Source: Desulfovibrio aminophilus DSM 12254 (GTDB taxonomy: Bacteria > Desulfobacterota > Desulfovibrionia > Desulfovibrionales > Desulfovibrionaceae). Taken from it: a stretch of 64,000 bases of DNA. Position numbers and translations under genes: made by a program. This document shows, piece by piece, positions 17,372-26,089 of this stretch. The notes below the pieces were generated by a model. The model had not been told where the DNA came from and did no database searches. It saw only the letters and a program-made list of their open reading frames with translations. The first letter of the stretch is position 1, and each line of letters begins with the position of its first letter. The stretch covers positions 23,628 through 87,627 of the forward strand of contig NZ_AUMA01000016.1 in NCBI RefSeq assembly GCF_000422565.1, in the 5' to 3' direction.

Positions 17372-18424
17372 ATGAAAACCCTGAAACTCGCGCCCATCGC
17401 GTTCCTGATCCTGTACCTGCTTGCCGGCTGCGCCGCCCGGCAGCAGACCAGCCTGCCGGGCGAGGTCGAACAGGCCGAGGAAACCGAGGCGGTTCTCGGG
17501 GCCGACCAGCCGCGCCACGCCGGGCAGGAGGATCGGGCCAGGCCCCAGGCCAAGGCCCTGGCGCGCGAGTCCGACCTCTCCGACCATCAGATCGCGGCGC
17601 TCAAGCAGTCCCTGGGCAAGGACGCCTTCGACCAGACCGGCGCGGGTTCCTGGTCCGAGCTGCCCGGGCTCACGGCGGCCCACGCCACCCTGCCCGTGGG
17701 CTCCAAGGTCGAGGTCACCAACCTGGACAACAGCCGCCGGTCGGTGGTCATGATCACCGACCGCAACCCCAAGGACGGGCGGCTCATCGAGGTGTCCCGC
17801 TCGGCCGCCGAGCAGTTGGGCATGACCGGCTCGGACACGGCCCAGGTCGGCCTGCGGGTGCTGGACCGGCCCCGGGGCAAGGCCGCCAAGGCGGCGGCCA
17901 AGGCGGCGGCCGCTGCCGCGAAAAAGCCCAAGGCCGCCCCCGCGCGCAAGCCCACCCGGGTCGAGGAGGACGAGAACGCGGTGAGCCCGGAGGACCGGAT
18001 CACCGCCGACGAGGCCGAGGGCCGCGTGAGCGCCCCGAAAGCCGCCTCCAAGTCCAAGTCCTCGAAGACCAAGGCGGCGCAGGCCAAGGCGCAGCCCGCC
18101 CCTGCCAAGGCGCAGGCCAAGGCCAAGGCTGAACCGGCTGCGGCCAAGACGCCCGCCCCTGCCAAGGCGCAGGCCGCTCCGGCGGCCGCGGGAGGCCGCT
18201 ACTACGTGCAGGTGGGATCGTTTTCCAGCAAGGCCAACGCCGAGGCGCTGGTCAAGCGCCTCAAGGCCCAAGGCTACGGGAACTCGCGCATGACGGAGAG
18301 CCGCAAGGACGGCAAAACGCTCTACCGGGTCCAGGCGGGCGCCTTCGCGGACAAGGCCCGCGCGGGCGCGGCCCAGGGCGCGCTCAAGGGGGAGTTCCCC
18401 TCGAGCTACGTCGTGGGCGACTAG
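17372..18424 (+). CDS. RlpA-like lipoprotein with C-terminal SPOR domain
   Basis: 350 residues. The lipobox is LLAGC. A double-psi beta-barrel RlpA-like domain lies at about residues 85-165 (LTAAHATLPVGSKVEVTNLDNSRRS... ITDRNPKDGRLIEVSRSAAEQLGM). A long Ala/Lys/Pro-rich linker (about 170-270) and a C-terminal SPOR domain (YYVQVGSFSSKANAEALVKRL) follow. SPOR binds denuded glycan at the septum. The domain keeps the TAAH histidine and an aspartate in ITDRNP, but the usual ASWYG start of the barrel is replaced by GSWSEL, so lytic activity is uncertain. Its TAG shares CTAG with the stop of the convergent IHF-like gene. Confidence 0.85.
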   Translation: MKTLKLAPIAFLILYLLAGCAARQQTSLPGEVEQAEETEAVLGADQPRHAGQEDRARPQAKALARESDLSDHQIAALKQSLGKDAFDQTGAGSWSELPGLTAAHATLPVGSKVEVTNLDNSRRSVVMITDRNPKDGRLIEVSRSAAEQLGMTGSDTAQVGLRVLDRPRGKAAKAAAKAAAAAAKKPKAAPARKPTRVEEDENAVSPEDRITADEAEGRVSAPKAASKSKSSKTKAAQAKAQPAPAKAQAKAKAEPAAAKTPAPAKAQAAPAAAGGRYYVQVGSFSSKANAEALVKRLKAQGYGNSRMTESRKDGKTLYRVQAGAFADKARAGAAQGALKGEFPSSYVVGD

Positions 18425-18711
18425 GGGTTCAGCTCGGCCCTGAACTTGCGGGACAGGCGGAAGACCACGACCTTGCGCGGAGGCAGGGTGATGGTCTGGC
18501 TGGTCTGCGGGTTGCGGCCCTTGCGGGCCTTCTTGGGATAGGCCTCGAACTTGCCGAAGCCGCTCACGAGCAGGGCGTGGTCCTTCTTGATGGACTGTTT
18601 CATGAGATCCAGCACCACCTCGACCAGCTCCTTGATCTCGGCCCGATTCTTGTCCGTCTTCTCGTAGATGTAATCCACGATGCCGGCCTTGGTCAGGGTC
18701 TGCCCACTCAT
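18421..18711 (-). CDS. HU/IHF family DNA-bending protein (IHF alpha-like)
   Basis: 96 residues: an N-terminal helix-turn-helix dimer segment (MSGQTLTKAGIVDYIYEKT), then GFGKF and the arm region KKARKGRNPQTSQTITLPPRKVVVFRLS. The GRNPQT sequence with proline at the intercalating tip is diagnostic of HU/IHF. IHF bends DNA at sigma-54 promoters, origins and recombination sites, which fits the sigma-54 promoters in this window. It is 30 bases downstream of the HIT gene on the same strand, so probably an operon. Whether it is HU or IHF alpha cannot be settled by eye. Confidence 0.9.
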   Translation of the reverse strand: MSGQTLTKAGIVDYIYEKTDKNRAEIKELVEVVLDLMKQSIKKDHALLVSGFGKFEAYPKKARKGRNPQTSQTITLPPRKVVVFRLSRKFRAELNP

Positions 18712-18741
18712 GTTCGCCTCCTTGAGGGCCGACGGCCCGTC

Positions 18742-19155
18742 TCAGATCCTGGCGCGGATGGCTTCGGCCAACCGGACCATTTCCTCCTGCCCGGCATAGG
18801 ACGACTGGGGCCAGAGGGCCAGCCCGTCGCCCGCGTTCCGGGGAATCAGGTGGAAGTGGGCGTGGGGCACCACCTGCCCCGCCGCCGCGCGATTGTTCAT
18901 GCCCACGTTGAGTCCTTCCGCGCCGGTGGCCTCGACCACGGCCCGTCCCACGGCCTGCATGGCCGCCAGGAGGTCGCCGCCCAGGTCGGCGGGCAGGCTC
19001 CAGAGGTCGGGATAGTGCGCCTTGACCACCACCAGGGCGTGTCCCTTGCGCACCGGGGCGATGTCCAGAAAAGCCAGGATCGTTTCGCTCTCGTACAGCT
19101 TGGCGCAGGGAATCTCCCCGGCCGCGATCCGGCAGAAAATGCATTCACTGGACAT
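18742..19155 (-). CDS. HIT family hydrolase
   Basis: 137 residues. The HIT signature HAHFHLIP carries the catalytic histidine triad, and the N-terminus has the zinc-type CIFCRIAAGEIPC sequence of the Hint branch. Members hydrolyse nucleoside phosphoramidates or dinucleoside polyphosphates. I start at the ATG at 19155, preceded by GGGAGGCTTGGGA. Upstream there is a promoter and a palindrome (19223-19260). Downstream the IHF-like gene follows at 30 bases. Confidence 0.92.
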   Translation of the reverse strand: MSSECIFCRIAAGEIPCAKLYESETILAFLDIAPVRKGHALVVVKAHYPDLWSLPADLGGDLLAAMQAVGRAVVEATGAEGLNVGMNNRAAAGQVVPHAHFHLIPRNAGDGLALWPQSSYAGQEEMVRLAEAIRARI

Positions 19156-19222
19156 TCCCAAGCCTCCCAACCAGTTGCAAAAAACGGCTTGAAACCTCGA
19201 TCACCGGGGCCAAGCTCCACGT

Positions 19223-19260
19223 ATACAATTGTATTTATCTCAACCGCATTGGTATATCAA
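19223..19260 (-). promoter_or_regulatory. Promoter with overlapping palindromic operator for hit-ihf unit
   Basis: On the minus strand TTGATA (19260-19255) and TAAATA (19237-19232) are separated by 17 bases. The perfect palindrome ATACAATTGTAT (19223-19234) covers the -10 and expected start site. This fits a repressible sigma-70 promoter. The -35 overlaps the end of the upstream pglF-like gene. The repressor is not identified. Confidence 0.45.
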
Positions 19261-21152
19261 GGAATATCCTCGGGCCGACGCGGGGAGGCCGCCGGGGCCG
19301 AAGAATCGTCGGAAGCGGCCGCGTACTCCGGGGCCAAGGCCTGGAAAGCCGCCCGGATGGCCTCGGCGTCGTGGATTTCCGCCGCCCGGGCCAGCCGCTC
19401 CACGCCCCGCGCCACGACCAAGGGGTCCGGCGGCGCGGAGCCCAGGACGAGAATCTTCTCGTGTTCCGTGCGCAAAATGCCCTCGCCCCCGGTGATCAGC
19501 TCCTCGCGCAGCTTCTCCCCGGGCCGCAGGCCGGTGAAGACGACGCGCACGTCCCGGTCCGGCTCCTTGCCTGAAAGCCGGATGAGATCCCGGGCCATGT
19601 CCGCGATCTTCACCGGCACTCCCATGTCCAGGACGAAGACCTCCCCGCCCCGGCCCATGGCTCCGGCCTGGAGGATGAGCTGGGCCGCCTCGGTGATGCT
19701 CATGAAGTAGCGCGCGGCCTCGGGGTGGGTCACGGTCACGGGCCCGCCGCGCTCGATCTGGCGGCGGAAGAGCGGGACCACCGAGCCGCTGGAGCCGAGC
19801 ACGTTGCCGAAGCGCACGGCCATGAAACGCGTCGGCCCGCCCGCGAAGCAGGCCATGAGCAATTCCGTGACCCGCTTGGACGCGCCCATGACGTTGGCCG
19901 GGCGCACGGCCTTGTCCGTGGACACGAGCACGAAGCGTTCCACTCCGGCGGAGACGGCCGCGGCCATGAGCTCCCGTGTGCCGAGCACGTTGTTGCGCAC
20001 GGCCTGCCAGGGGTTCTCCTCCATCATGGGCACGTGCTTGTAGGCCGCCGCGTGAAAGATCACGGCCGGACGGTGTTCGGCCAGAACTCGGTCCAGGAGC
20101 TCCCGGTCGGTGACGCTGCCGAGCACCGCAGCCAGATCACGGAAGCCCATCTCCCGCTCCAGCTCGTCGCGCACGGCGTAGAGATTGTACTCGCCCTGGT
20201 CCAGGAGCACGAGCCGCGCGGGGCCGAAGCCGATGATCCGGCGGGCCAGCTCCGAGCCGATGGAGCCGCCGCAGCCCGTGACCAGAACCACCCGCCCGGC
20301 CAGCATGGAACGGATGCCCGCCTCGTCCAGGCGCACTTCCTCCCGGCCCAGCAGGTCGGGGTAATCCACCTCGCGCAGGGCCGCCGCCACTCCGGAGCCG
20401 TCCAGCAGCCGGTCCAGGGCGGGCAGGATCTTGTGCGGCAGCCCCGTGGCCCGGCAGGTCTCCAGCATGGCCCGCATCTCTTCCGGCGTGGCCCGCGAGA
20501 CCGCGATGATCACCTCGTCCACGGACTCGCGCGCGGCCACGGCCGCCAGTTCGGACACGGGCCCGAGCACGGGCAGGTCGTGGATGGTCCGGCCGCGCTT
20601 GGCCGCGTCGTCATCCAGGAAGCCGACGGGCCGCAGCCCCAGCCCCGGATCGGCGGCCATTTCGCGCAGAAGCATCTCCCCGGCCCGGCCCGCGCCCACG
20701 ATGAGCGCGCGGCGGCCGGGACCGGCGGCCGCGCCGAAGCGCCGGGCGAAGAACGTCCGCACCCCGAGGCGCAGTCCCGAGGTCAGCAGCAGGGCCAGCA
20801 ACCCGTCCAGGACGAAGACGCTGCGGGAAAAACCCACGAAACCGTGCCGGTAGAGGATGACCACCACCAGAAGCACCTCGGCCAGGGCCACGGCCCGCAC
20901 CAGGCGCTTCAGGTCGGCCAGACCGGTGTAGCGCCACATGCCCCGGTAGAGGCCGAAAATCAGGAACAACACGGCCTTGAGCGGCACGGCCAGGATCAGG
21001 ACGCCGGGAAGCTGCTCCATGAAGGCGGGCGGCGGGGCGAAGTCGAAACGCAGTTGGTAGGCCAGCCAGAGCGAAAGGCCGAAGAGCGCGGCGTCGGCCC
21101 CGGCCATGATCCAGAAACGCGGGTTGCGCGCGTTGGCCAGGGGCGCGCGCAT
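19257..21152 (-). CDS. pglF: Membrane NDP-sugar 4,6-dehydratase, PglF/WbpM-like
   Basis: 631 residues. Four N-terminal membrane helices (about residues 10-125), a first Rossmann-like domain (about 145-260; ALIVGAGRAGEMLLREM), and a C-terminal extended SDR domain (about 285-600). The SDR domain has the NAD site VTGCGGSIGSELARRI, HAAAYKHVPMME and the active-site segment NVMGASKR, in which Met replaces the usual Tyr, as in PglF/WbpM. It converts UDP-GlcNAc to the 4-keto-6-deoxy sugar, the first step to bacillosamine. The start at 21152 overlaps the stop of the aminotransferase gene by one base, so they are coupled. The next two upstream genes are PglE- and PglD-like, making the assignment strong. 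Confidence 0.92.
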   Translation of the reverse strand: MRAPLANARNPRFWIMAGADAALFGLSLWLAYQLRFDFAPPPAFMEQLPGVLILAVPLKAVLFLIFGLYRGMWRYTGLADLKRLVRAVALAEVLLVVVILYRHGFVGFSRSVFVLDGLLALLLTSGLRLGVRTFFARRFGAAAGPGRRALIVGAGRAGEMLLREMAADPGLGLRPVGFLDDDAAKRGRTIHDLPVLGPVSELAAVAARESVDEVIIAVSRATPEEMRAMLETCRATGLPHKILPALDRLLDGSGVAAALREVDYPDLLGREEVRLDEAGIRSMLAGRVVLVTGCGGSIGSELARRIIGFGPARLVLLDQGEYNLYAVRDELEREMGFRDLAAVLGSVTDRELLDRVLAEHRPAVIFHAAAYKHVPMMEENPWQAVRNNVLGTRELMAAAVSAGVERFVLVSTDKAVRPANVMGASKRVTELLMACFAGGPTRFMAVRFGNVLGSSGSVVPLFRRQIERGGPVTVTHPEAARYFMSITEAAQLILQAGAMGRGGEVFVLDMGVPVKIADMARDLIRLSGKEPDRDVRVVFTGLRPGEKLREELITGGEGILRTEHEKILVLGSAPPDPLVVARGVERLARAAEIHDAEAIRAAFQALAPEYAAASDDSSAPAASPRRPEDIP

Positions 21153-22282
21153 CAGCCCTTCCCCGCCGCCTCCAGGAGGACGCGGGACACGGCCCGCACG
21201 TCCTCCCGGGTCATGGCCGTGCCCGAGGGCAGGCAGAGCCCGCGCGCGAAAAGCTCCTCGCTCACGGCCCCGCCGAAGACCCGCGCGTCCCGGAACACGG
21301 GCTGGAGGTGCATGGGCTTCCACAGGGGCCGGGATTCGATGTCCCGGGCCTCCAGGGCCAGGCGGGCCTCCTCGGGCCCCAGGCCGAAGGCCTCCCGGTC
21401 CAGGAGGACCACCGAGAGCCAGCGGTTGCCCCGGCACCACTCCGCCTCGGGCATGGACGTGACGCCCGGGGCCCGGCCCAGGAACTCACGGTATTCGTCG
21501 AAGATCTCCCGCCGCCGCTCCACCCGGCCGGGCAGGGCCCGCAGCTGGCCCAGGCCGATGGCGGCCAGCACGTTGCTCAGGCGGTAGTTGTAGCCGAGGG
21601 TGCTGTGCTCATAGTGCGGGGCCGGGTCGCGGGCCTGCTGCGAGAGCCGCCGGGCCTCGGCGATGAGGGCCCCGTCGTCCGAGGCCAGCAGGCCGCCGCC
21701 CCCGGCGGTGATGATCTTGTTGCCGTTGAAGGAGAAGGCCGCCGCGCGCGCGCCCTGGCCCGCGTGCCGTCCCTTGTAGCGGGAGCCCACGGATTCGGCC
21801 GCGTCCACCAGCAGGGACACGCCGCGGCGGTCGCAGATTTCCTGAAGCCTGTCATAGTCCGCGCAGTGGCCGTAGAGGTCCGTGGGCATCACGGCGCGCA
21901 CCACGCGGCCCTCGCGGGCGTAGGTCTCCAGGGCCTCCTCCAGGAGCGCGGGGTCCATGGTCCAGGTGGCCCGATCGCAGTCCACAAAGGCGAGTTCCGC
22001 GCCGAGCTGCGCGGCCGGGGCCACGCCGCCCACGAAGGTCAGGGTGGAGGCCAGGACCACGTCTCCGGGGCCGACCCCGAGCATGCGCAAGCCCAGATGC
22101 AGGGCCGCCGTGCCGCTGGACAGGGCCAGGCAATGGCGGATGCCGGACATCTCCGCGAAGGCCCGCTCGAAGGCCTCGAGCATGGGGCCCAGGGGCGCGA
22201 TCCAGCCCGAGTCGAAGGCCTCCCGGACCAGCTCGAACTCCTCCCCGCTCAGGTGCGGCGGTGAAAGAAACATGCGCGGCAT
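21152..22282 (-). CDS. pglE: UDP-4-amino-sugar aminotransferase, PglE-like (DegT/DnrJ/EryC1/StrS)
   Basis: 376 residues of PLP-dependent fold type I. The lysine that binds PLP is in SFNGNKIITAGGGG, and the start MPRMFLSPPHLSGEE with GWIAPLGPMLEAFE closely follows the Campylobacter PglE pattern. So does the tail LCLPSGTAMTREDV. It would transaminate the 4-keto sugar made by the PglF-like enzyme, using glutamate. It is located between the PglD- and PglF-like genes on the same strand, overlapping the latter by one base. Confidence 0.92.
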   Translation of the reverse strand: MPRMFLSPPHLSGEEFELVREAFDSGWIAPLGPMLEAFERAFAEMSGIRHCLALSSGTAALHLGLRMLGVGPGDVVLASTLTFVGGVAPAAQLGAELAFVDCDRATWTMDPALLEEALETYAREGRVVRAVMPTDLYGHCADYDRLQEICDRRGVSLLVDAAESVGSRYKGRHAGQGARAAAFSFNGNKIITAGGGGLLASDDGALIAEARRLSQQARDPAPHYEHSTLGYNYRLSNVLAAIGLGQLRALPGRVERRREIFDEYREFLGRAPGVTSMPEAEWCRGNRWLSVVLLDREAFGLGPEEARLALEARDIESRPLWKPMHLQPVFRDARVFGGAVSEELFARGLCLPSGTAMTREDVRAVSRVLLEAAGKG

Positions 22283-22363
22283 GCGGTTCTCCCGGGCCGG
22301 AGGGGCACGCCACGGGCTCCCGGCCGGTTTGCGATCGTGGACGCCGTTCCGGCGTTGGAAAGA

Positions 22364-22993
22364 TCAGCGGGGGCGGGCGGGCACGCCCACCACGGTGATT
22401 CCGGGGGCCACGTCGCGCACGGCCACGGCCCCGGCCCCGACCACGCACCCGTCGCCCAGACGCACACGCGGCAGGATCGTGGCCCCGATGCCCACCAGGG
22501 CATCCTCGCCCACGACGCATTCGCCGCCCAGGACCGCGCCCGGGGCCACGTGGGCGTGGGGCCCGACGCGGTTGTGGTGCTCCACGACGCAGCCGGTGTT
22601 CAGGATGGTGTCCGCCAGGATCACGGCCCCGGTGTTGACCACGGCCCGGGCGCAGACCATGCAGCCGGGCTCCAGGATCACGCCCGGGGCCAGCACGGCC
22701 GAGGGATGCACGGCGTTGGCGAAGACTTCGCCCGCGCGCAGGAGATGTTCGTACAGACGGCGGCGGCGGGCGTTGTCCCCGATGGCCACGATGACCGCGT
22801 CGTGGGGCACGGCGTTCAGGTCCTGGTCCTGGCCGAGCACCGGCAGGCCCAGGAAGACACGGCCCTGGAGATTCGGGTTGCCGTCCAGGAAGCCGACGGG
22901 GTTCACGTCCGCGTCACCCGCAGCCCGCATGGCCAGGAGGATGTCGGCCACCACCTGTCCGTGGCCCCCGACGCCGATGACGAGAACGTCCAT
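22364..22993 (-). CDS. pglD: Sugar N-acetyltransferase, PglD/NeuD-like left-handed beta-helix
   Basis: 209 residues. An N-terminal UDP-binding mini-Rossmann domain (MDVLVIGVGGHGQVVADILLAM) is followed by hexapeptide repeats (about 95-205) forming a left-handed beta-helix. The catalytic His/Glu pair is visible in VVEHHNRVGPHAHVAPGA. It acetylates the 4-amino group of the UDP-sugar, completing UDP-diacetylbacillosamine. It is four bases downstream of the second aminotransferase gene and 81 bases upstream of the pglE-like gene in the same operon. Confidence 0.9.
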   Translation of the reverse strand: MDVLVIGVGGHGQVVADILLAMRAAGDADVNPVGFLDGNPNLQGRVFLGLPVLGQDQDLNAVPHDAVIVAIGDNARRRRLYEHLLRAGEVFANAVHPSAVLAPGVILEPGCMVCARAVVNTGAVILADTILNTGCVVEHHNRVGPHAHVAPGAVLGGECVVGEDALVGIGATILPRVRLGDGCVVGAGAVAVRDVAPGITVVGVPARPR

Positions 22994-22996
22994 GGG

Positions 22997-24163
22997 TCAA
23001 CCCTCCGAGAGAATGAGACGCACGGCCTCGATCACGTCGGCCACGTCCGCGTCCGAGAGCTTGGGCGAGAGCGGCAGGCTCACGGTGCGCCGCCCGATGG
23101 TCATGGCCTCGGGCCAGTCCTCGGGCCGCCAGCCGTAGCGCTGCTGATAATAGGGATGCTCGGGCACGGACAGATAATGCACGCCCACGCCGATGCCCTC
23201 GCGGGTCATGCGGGTGAGGAAGTCGTCGCGGGACACGCCGCAGCGGGCCTCGTCCACCAGGATGGTGTAGAGGTGCCGGGCGTGGCGGGTGTTCGGCTCT
23301 TCGGGCGCGGGCAGGCCCAAGGGCAAATCCGCGAAGGCCCGGTCGTACATCTCCCAGACCGCCCGGCGGCGGACGTGGTTCTCCTCCACGCGGGCCAACT
23401 GGTGGATGCCGATGGCGGCCTGGAGGTCCATCATGTTGTACTTGAACCCGGCCTCGACCACGAAATAGTGCTTGTAGCCCTCATCCCCGAAACGCTTCCA
23501 GGCGTCGGCGGACATGCCGTGCAGGCCCAGGATCTTGATCCGGGCCATGCGCTCGGCGTCCGAGGACACGACCATGCCGCCCTCGCCCGTGGCCACGTTC
23601 TTGGTGGCGTAGAAGCTGAAGCAGCCGAGATCGCCGAAGGTGCCCGCGTGGCGGCCGCGCCAGGTGGTCTCGATGGCGTGGGCGCAGTCCTCCACCAGGA
23701 ACAGGCCGTGCTCCCGGGCCAGGGAGGTGAGCGCGTCCATGTCGCAGGACCGGCCCGCGAAGTGCACGGGCAGGATGGCCTTGGTGCGCGGAGTGATCTT
23801 CTCGCGCACGCGCTCGGGGTCGATGTTCATGGTCCGGGGGTCCACGTCGGCCAGGACCGGCGTGCCTCCGGCGTGGATGATGGCGTTCACCGAGGCGCAG
23901 AAGGTCAGCGGCGTGGTGATGACCTCGTCGCCGGGCTTGAGATCCAAGGCCACCAGGGCCAGGTGCAGGGCCGCGGTGCAGGAGTTCAGGGCCGCGGCGT
24001 GGGGCGCGCCCACGTAGGCCGCGAAGTCGCTCTGGAAACGGGCCACCTTGGGCCCGGTGCCGAGCCAGCCGGAACGCATGCTGGCCACGACCTCGTCCAC
24101 CTCCTCCTGGAGGATGAGCGGCGAACCGAAGACGAGAAAGCGCTCCTTGGGGCGTACGGGCAT
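22997..24163 (-). CDS. Second DegT/DnrJ/EryC1/StrS sugar aminotransferase
   Basis: 388 residues, fold type I PLP enzyme, PLP lysine in FSFYATKNVATGEGG. It resembles ArnB/PseC-type enzymes more than PglE, with the N-terminus FGSPLILQEEVDEVVASMRSGWLGTGP. Two different sugar aminotransferases in one operon imply two amino sugars, or one glycan with an additional amino sugar. It starts four bases after dapF and ends three bases before the pglD-like gene. Substrate unknown. Confidence 0.9.
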   Translation of the reverse strand: MPVRPKERFLVFGSPLILQEEVDEVVASMRSGWLGTGPKVARFQSDFAAYVGAPHAAALNSCTAALHLALVALDLKPGDEVITTPLTFCASVNAIIHAGGTPVLADVDPRTMNIDPERVREKITPRTKAILPVHFAGRSCDMDALTSLAREHGLFLVEDCAHAIETTWRGRHAGTFGDLGCFSFYATKNVATGEGGMVVSSDAERMARIKILGLHGMSADAWKRFGDEGYKHYFVVEAGFKYNMMDLQAAIGIHQLARVEENHVRRRAVWEMYDRAFADLPLGLPAPEEPNTRHARHLYTILVDEARCGVSRDDFLTRMTREGIGVGVHYLSVPEHPYYQQRYGWRPEDWPEAMTIGRRTVSLPLSPKLSDADVADVIEAVRLILSEG

Positions 24164-24167
24164 GGGA

Positions 24168-25019
24168 TCATTCTCCGAGCAGGCCCAGGGCGCGGGGGTA
24201 GAGTTCGCCCTGGAAGGTGAGTTCGGCCGCGCCCTGGAGGAAGACCTTGCCGTCCTCCAGGCTCACGCCGAGGGTTTCGCCGCCGGTGGTGGTCAGGGCG
24301 GCCGAGGGGCCGGTGAGGCCCAGGCCGGCGGCAACGATCTGGGAGGCGGCCGCGCCGGTGCCGCAGGCGTAGGTTTCGTCCTCCACCCCGCGCTCGTAGG
24401 TGCGCAGGAGCATCCGGCCCTTGTCCAGGACCTGGACGAAATTCACGTTGGTCCCGGCCGGGGCGAAGCGGCCGTGGAAGCGGATGTCGTGGCCGAGCTT
24501 ACGCACGTTCACGGCCGCGACGTCCTCCACGAAGAGCACCGCGTGGGGCACGCCCATGATCACGAAGTGCAGACGCAGGATGTCCGAGCCCAGGCTCAGG
24601 TCGATGTCCAGGGTCAGGTCGCGGGGCGGGGTGAGCTGGACCTTGACCAGCCCGGACTCCGGAAAGACCTCGGCGGCGATGGGACCGGCGTCCGTGCCGA
24701 AGGAGTGGCGCTCCGGGGCCAGGCCGATGGCGTGGGCCAGCCTGCCCGCGCAGCGCGAGGCGTTGCCGCACATCTCGGCCCGCGAGCCGTCGGAATTGTA
24801 GAAATGCCAGCGATAGGCCAGGCCGGAGCCCGCCGGGGCGGCGTCCAGGAAGCAGAGGCCGTCCGCGCTCACGCCGAAGGCCCTGCGGCAGACCTTGCGG
24901 GCCCAGCCGGCCATGTCCGCCTCGGGCACCTTGGCCGAACGGTTGTCGATGAACACGAAGTCGTTGCCGCAACCCTGCATCTTGTAGAAGGGCACGCCGT
25001 TGTCGAAGATGGTGCTCAT
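24168..25019 (-). CDS. dapF: Diaminopimelate epimerase
   Basis: 283 residues. Converts LL- to meso-diaminopimelate for lysine and peptidoglycan. The two catalytic cysteines are in the conserved spots MCGNASRC (the usual CGNGxRC with Ala-Ser replacing Gly-x) and ACGTGAAA. FYKMQGCGNDFVFID is the typical N-terminal signature. The ATG at 25019 follows GGGAGGCTTC; an in-frame ATG four codons upstream lacks one. It is 43 bases downstream of the EamA transporter and four bases upstream of the sugar aminotransferase, so a biosynthetic housekeeping gene leads into the glycan operon. Confidence 0.94.
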   Translation of the reverse strand: MSTIFDNGVPFYKMQGCGNDFVFIDNRSAKVPEADMAGWARKVCRRAFGVSADGLCFLDAAPAGSGLAYRWHFYNSDGSRAEMCGNASRCAGRLAHAIGLAPERHSFGTDAGPIAAEVFPESGLVKVQLTPPRDLTLDIDLSLGSDILRLHFVIMGVPHAVLFVEDVAAVNVRKLGHDIRFHGRFAPAGTNVNFVQVLDKGRMLLRTYERGVEDETYACGTGAAASQIVAAGLGLTGPSAALTTTGGETLGVSLEDGKVFLQGAAELTFQGELYPRALGLLGE

Positions 25020-25062
25020 GAAGCCTCCCAAACGGCCATCCTTGGAGAAAAACCCCCGGCCG

Positions 25063-25941
25063 TCAAGGCTTGAATTGCGAGACGAGCATCCCCGAGAGCA
25101 TCAGGCCGCAGCCCAGGACGCCGCGCAGGTCCATGCCCTCGCCCAGGAGCAGGACTCCGGCCAGGGCCGCGAACACGGTCTCCAGGTTGAGGATGATGGC
25201 CGCGTGGGCGGGTTTGGCGTCGCGCTGGGCCACCACCTGAAGGGTGTAGGCCACGCCCACGGACATGAAGCCGCCGTAGAGGATGGGCCAGAGTCCGCCC
25301 CGGAGTCCGGCCAGGGTGATCTCCTCGCCCGCCAGGGCCACGCCCAGGCTGAGCACGGCGCAGACCGCGAACTGGATGCTCGAGAGGCGCACGGCCTGCC
25401 CGGCGGTCATGCCCGGGGTCAGCCAGCCGATGAGCAGCACGTGTCCGGCCCAGAAGAACGCGCCGATGAAGATGAGCACGTCGCCGAAATTGACGCTCAG
25501 ACTCTCGCCCACGGAGAGAAAGTAGAGCCCGGCCAGGGCCAGGCCCGCGCCGATCCACGTGCCCAGTCCGATGCGTTGGCCCAGGAAGCGGCCCAGGAGG
25601 GGCACCAGGACCACGTACATGCCGGTGATGAAACCGGCCTTGCCCGCCGTGGTGTGGATGATGCCCTGCTGCTGGAGCGTGGCCCCGGCGAAGAGCACCA
25701 GGCCCAGGAGCAGGCCGCCCCGGACCATGCCCAGGGGCGGGCGGCGCAGGGTCCGGCCGCTCTCGCCGCGCTCCAGGCGCAGGAACAGCGGCGCCAGGGC
25801 CAGGGAGCCCAGGGCGAAACGCACGCCGTTGAAGGTGAAGGGGCCCATGTGCTCCATGCCCAGGCGCTGGGCCACGAAGGCGCAACCCCAGATGAGGGCG
25901 GTGATCAGGAGCAGGATGTTGGCGACGGCGCTGCGGTTCAT
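25063..25941 (-). CDS. EamA/DMT family transporter
   Basis: 292 residues with ten predicted membrane helices arranged as two EamA repeats (about residues 8-135 and 150-285), typical of drug/metabolite transporters of the RhaT/YdcZ group. The N-terminus MNRSAVANILLLITALIWGCAFVAQRLGM carries the common W-G-x-x-F pattern. Substrate unknown. It may be exporting or importing amino acids or metabolites. First gene of the unit that continues with dapF and the pgl-type genes, inferred from same strand and small gaps. Confidence 0.88.
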   Translation of the reverse strand: MNRSAVANILLLITALIWGCAFVAQRLGMEHMGPFTFNGVRFALGSLALAPLFLRLERGESGRTLRRPPLGMVRGGLLLGLVLFAGATLQQQGIIHTTAGKAGFITGMYVVLVPLLGRFLGQRIGLGTWIGAGLALAGLYFLSVGESLSVNFGDVLIFIGAFFWAGHVLLIGWLTPGMTAGQAVRLSSIQFAVCAVLSLGVALAGEEITLAGLRGGLWPILYGGFMSVGVAYTLQVVAQRDAKPAHAAIILNLETVFAALAGVLLLGEGMDLRGVLGCGLMLSGMLVSQFKP

Positions 25942-26089
25942 GGATTCTCCGGGTGACAGGCGGCTGTTCTGCCCGTTTCGAAGGGAGAATTCAAGCGGGG
26001 TGGCTACCGCAAGGATGATGACTCACACCCCCGGATGATGCTACAGGCTTGTTGAACCAAGCCACTTTTCAAATCGCAGGTACAGCCGC

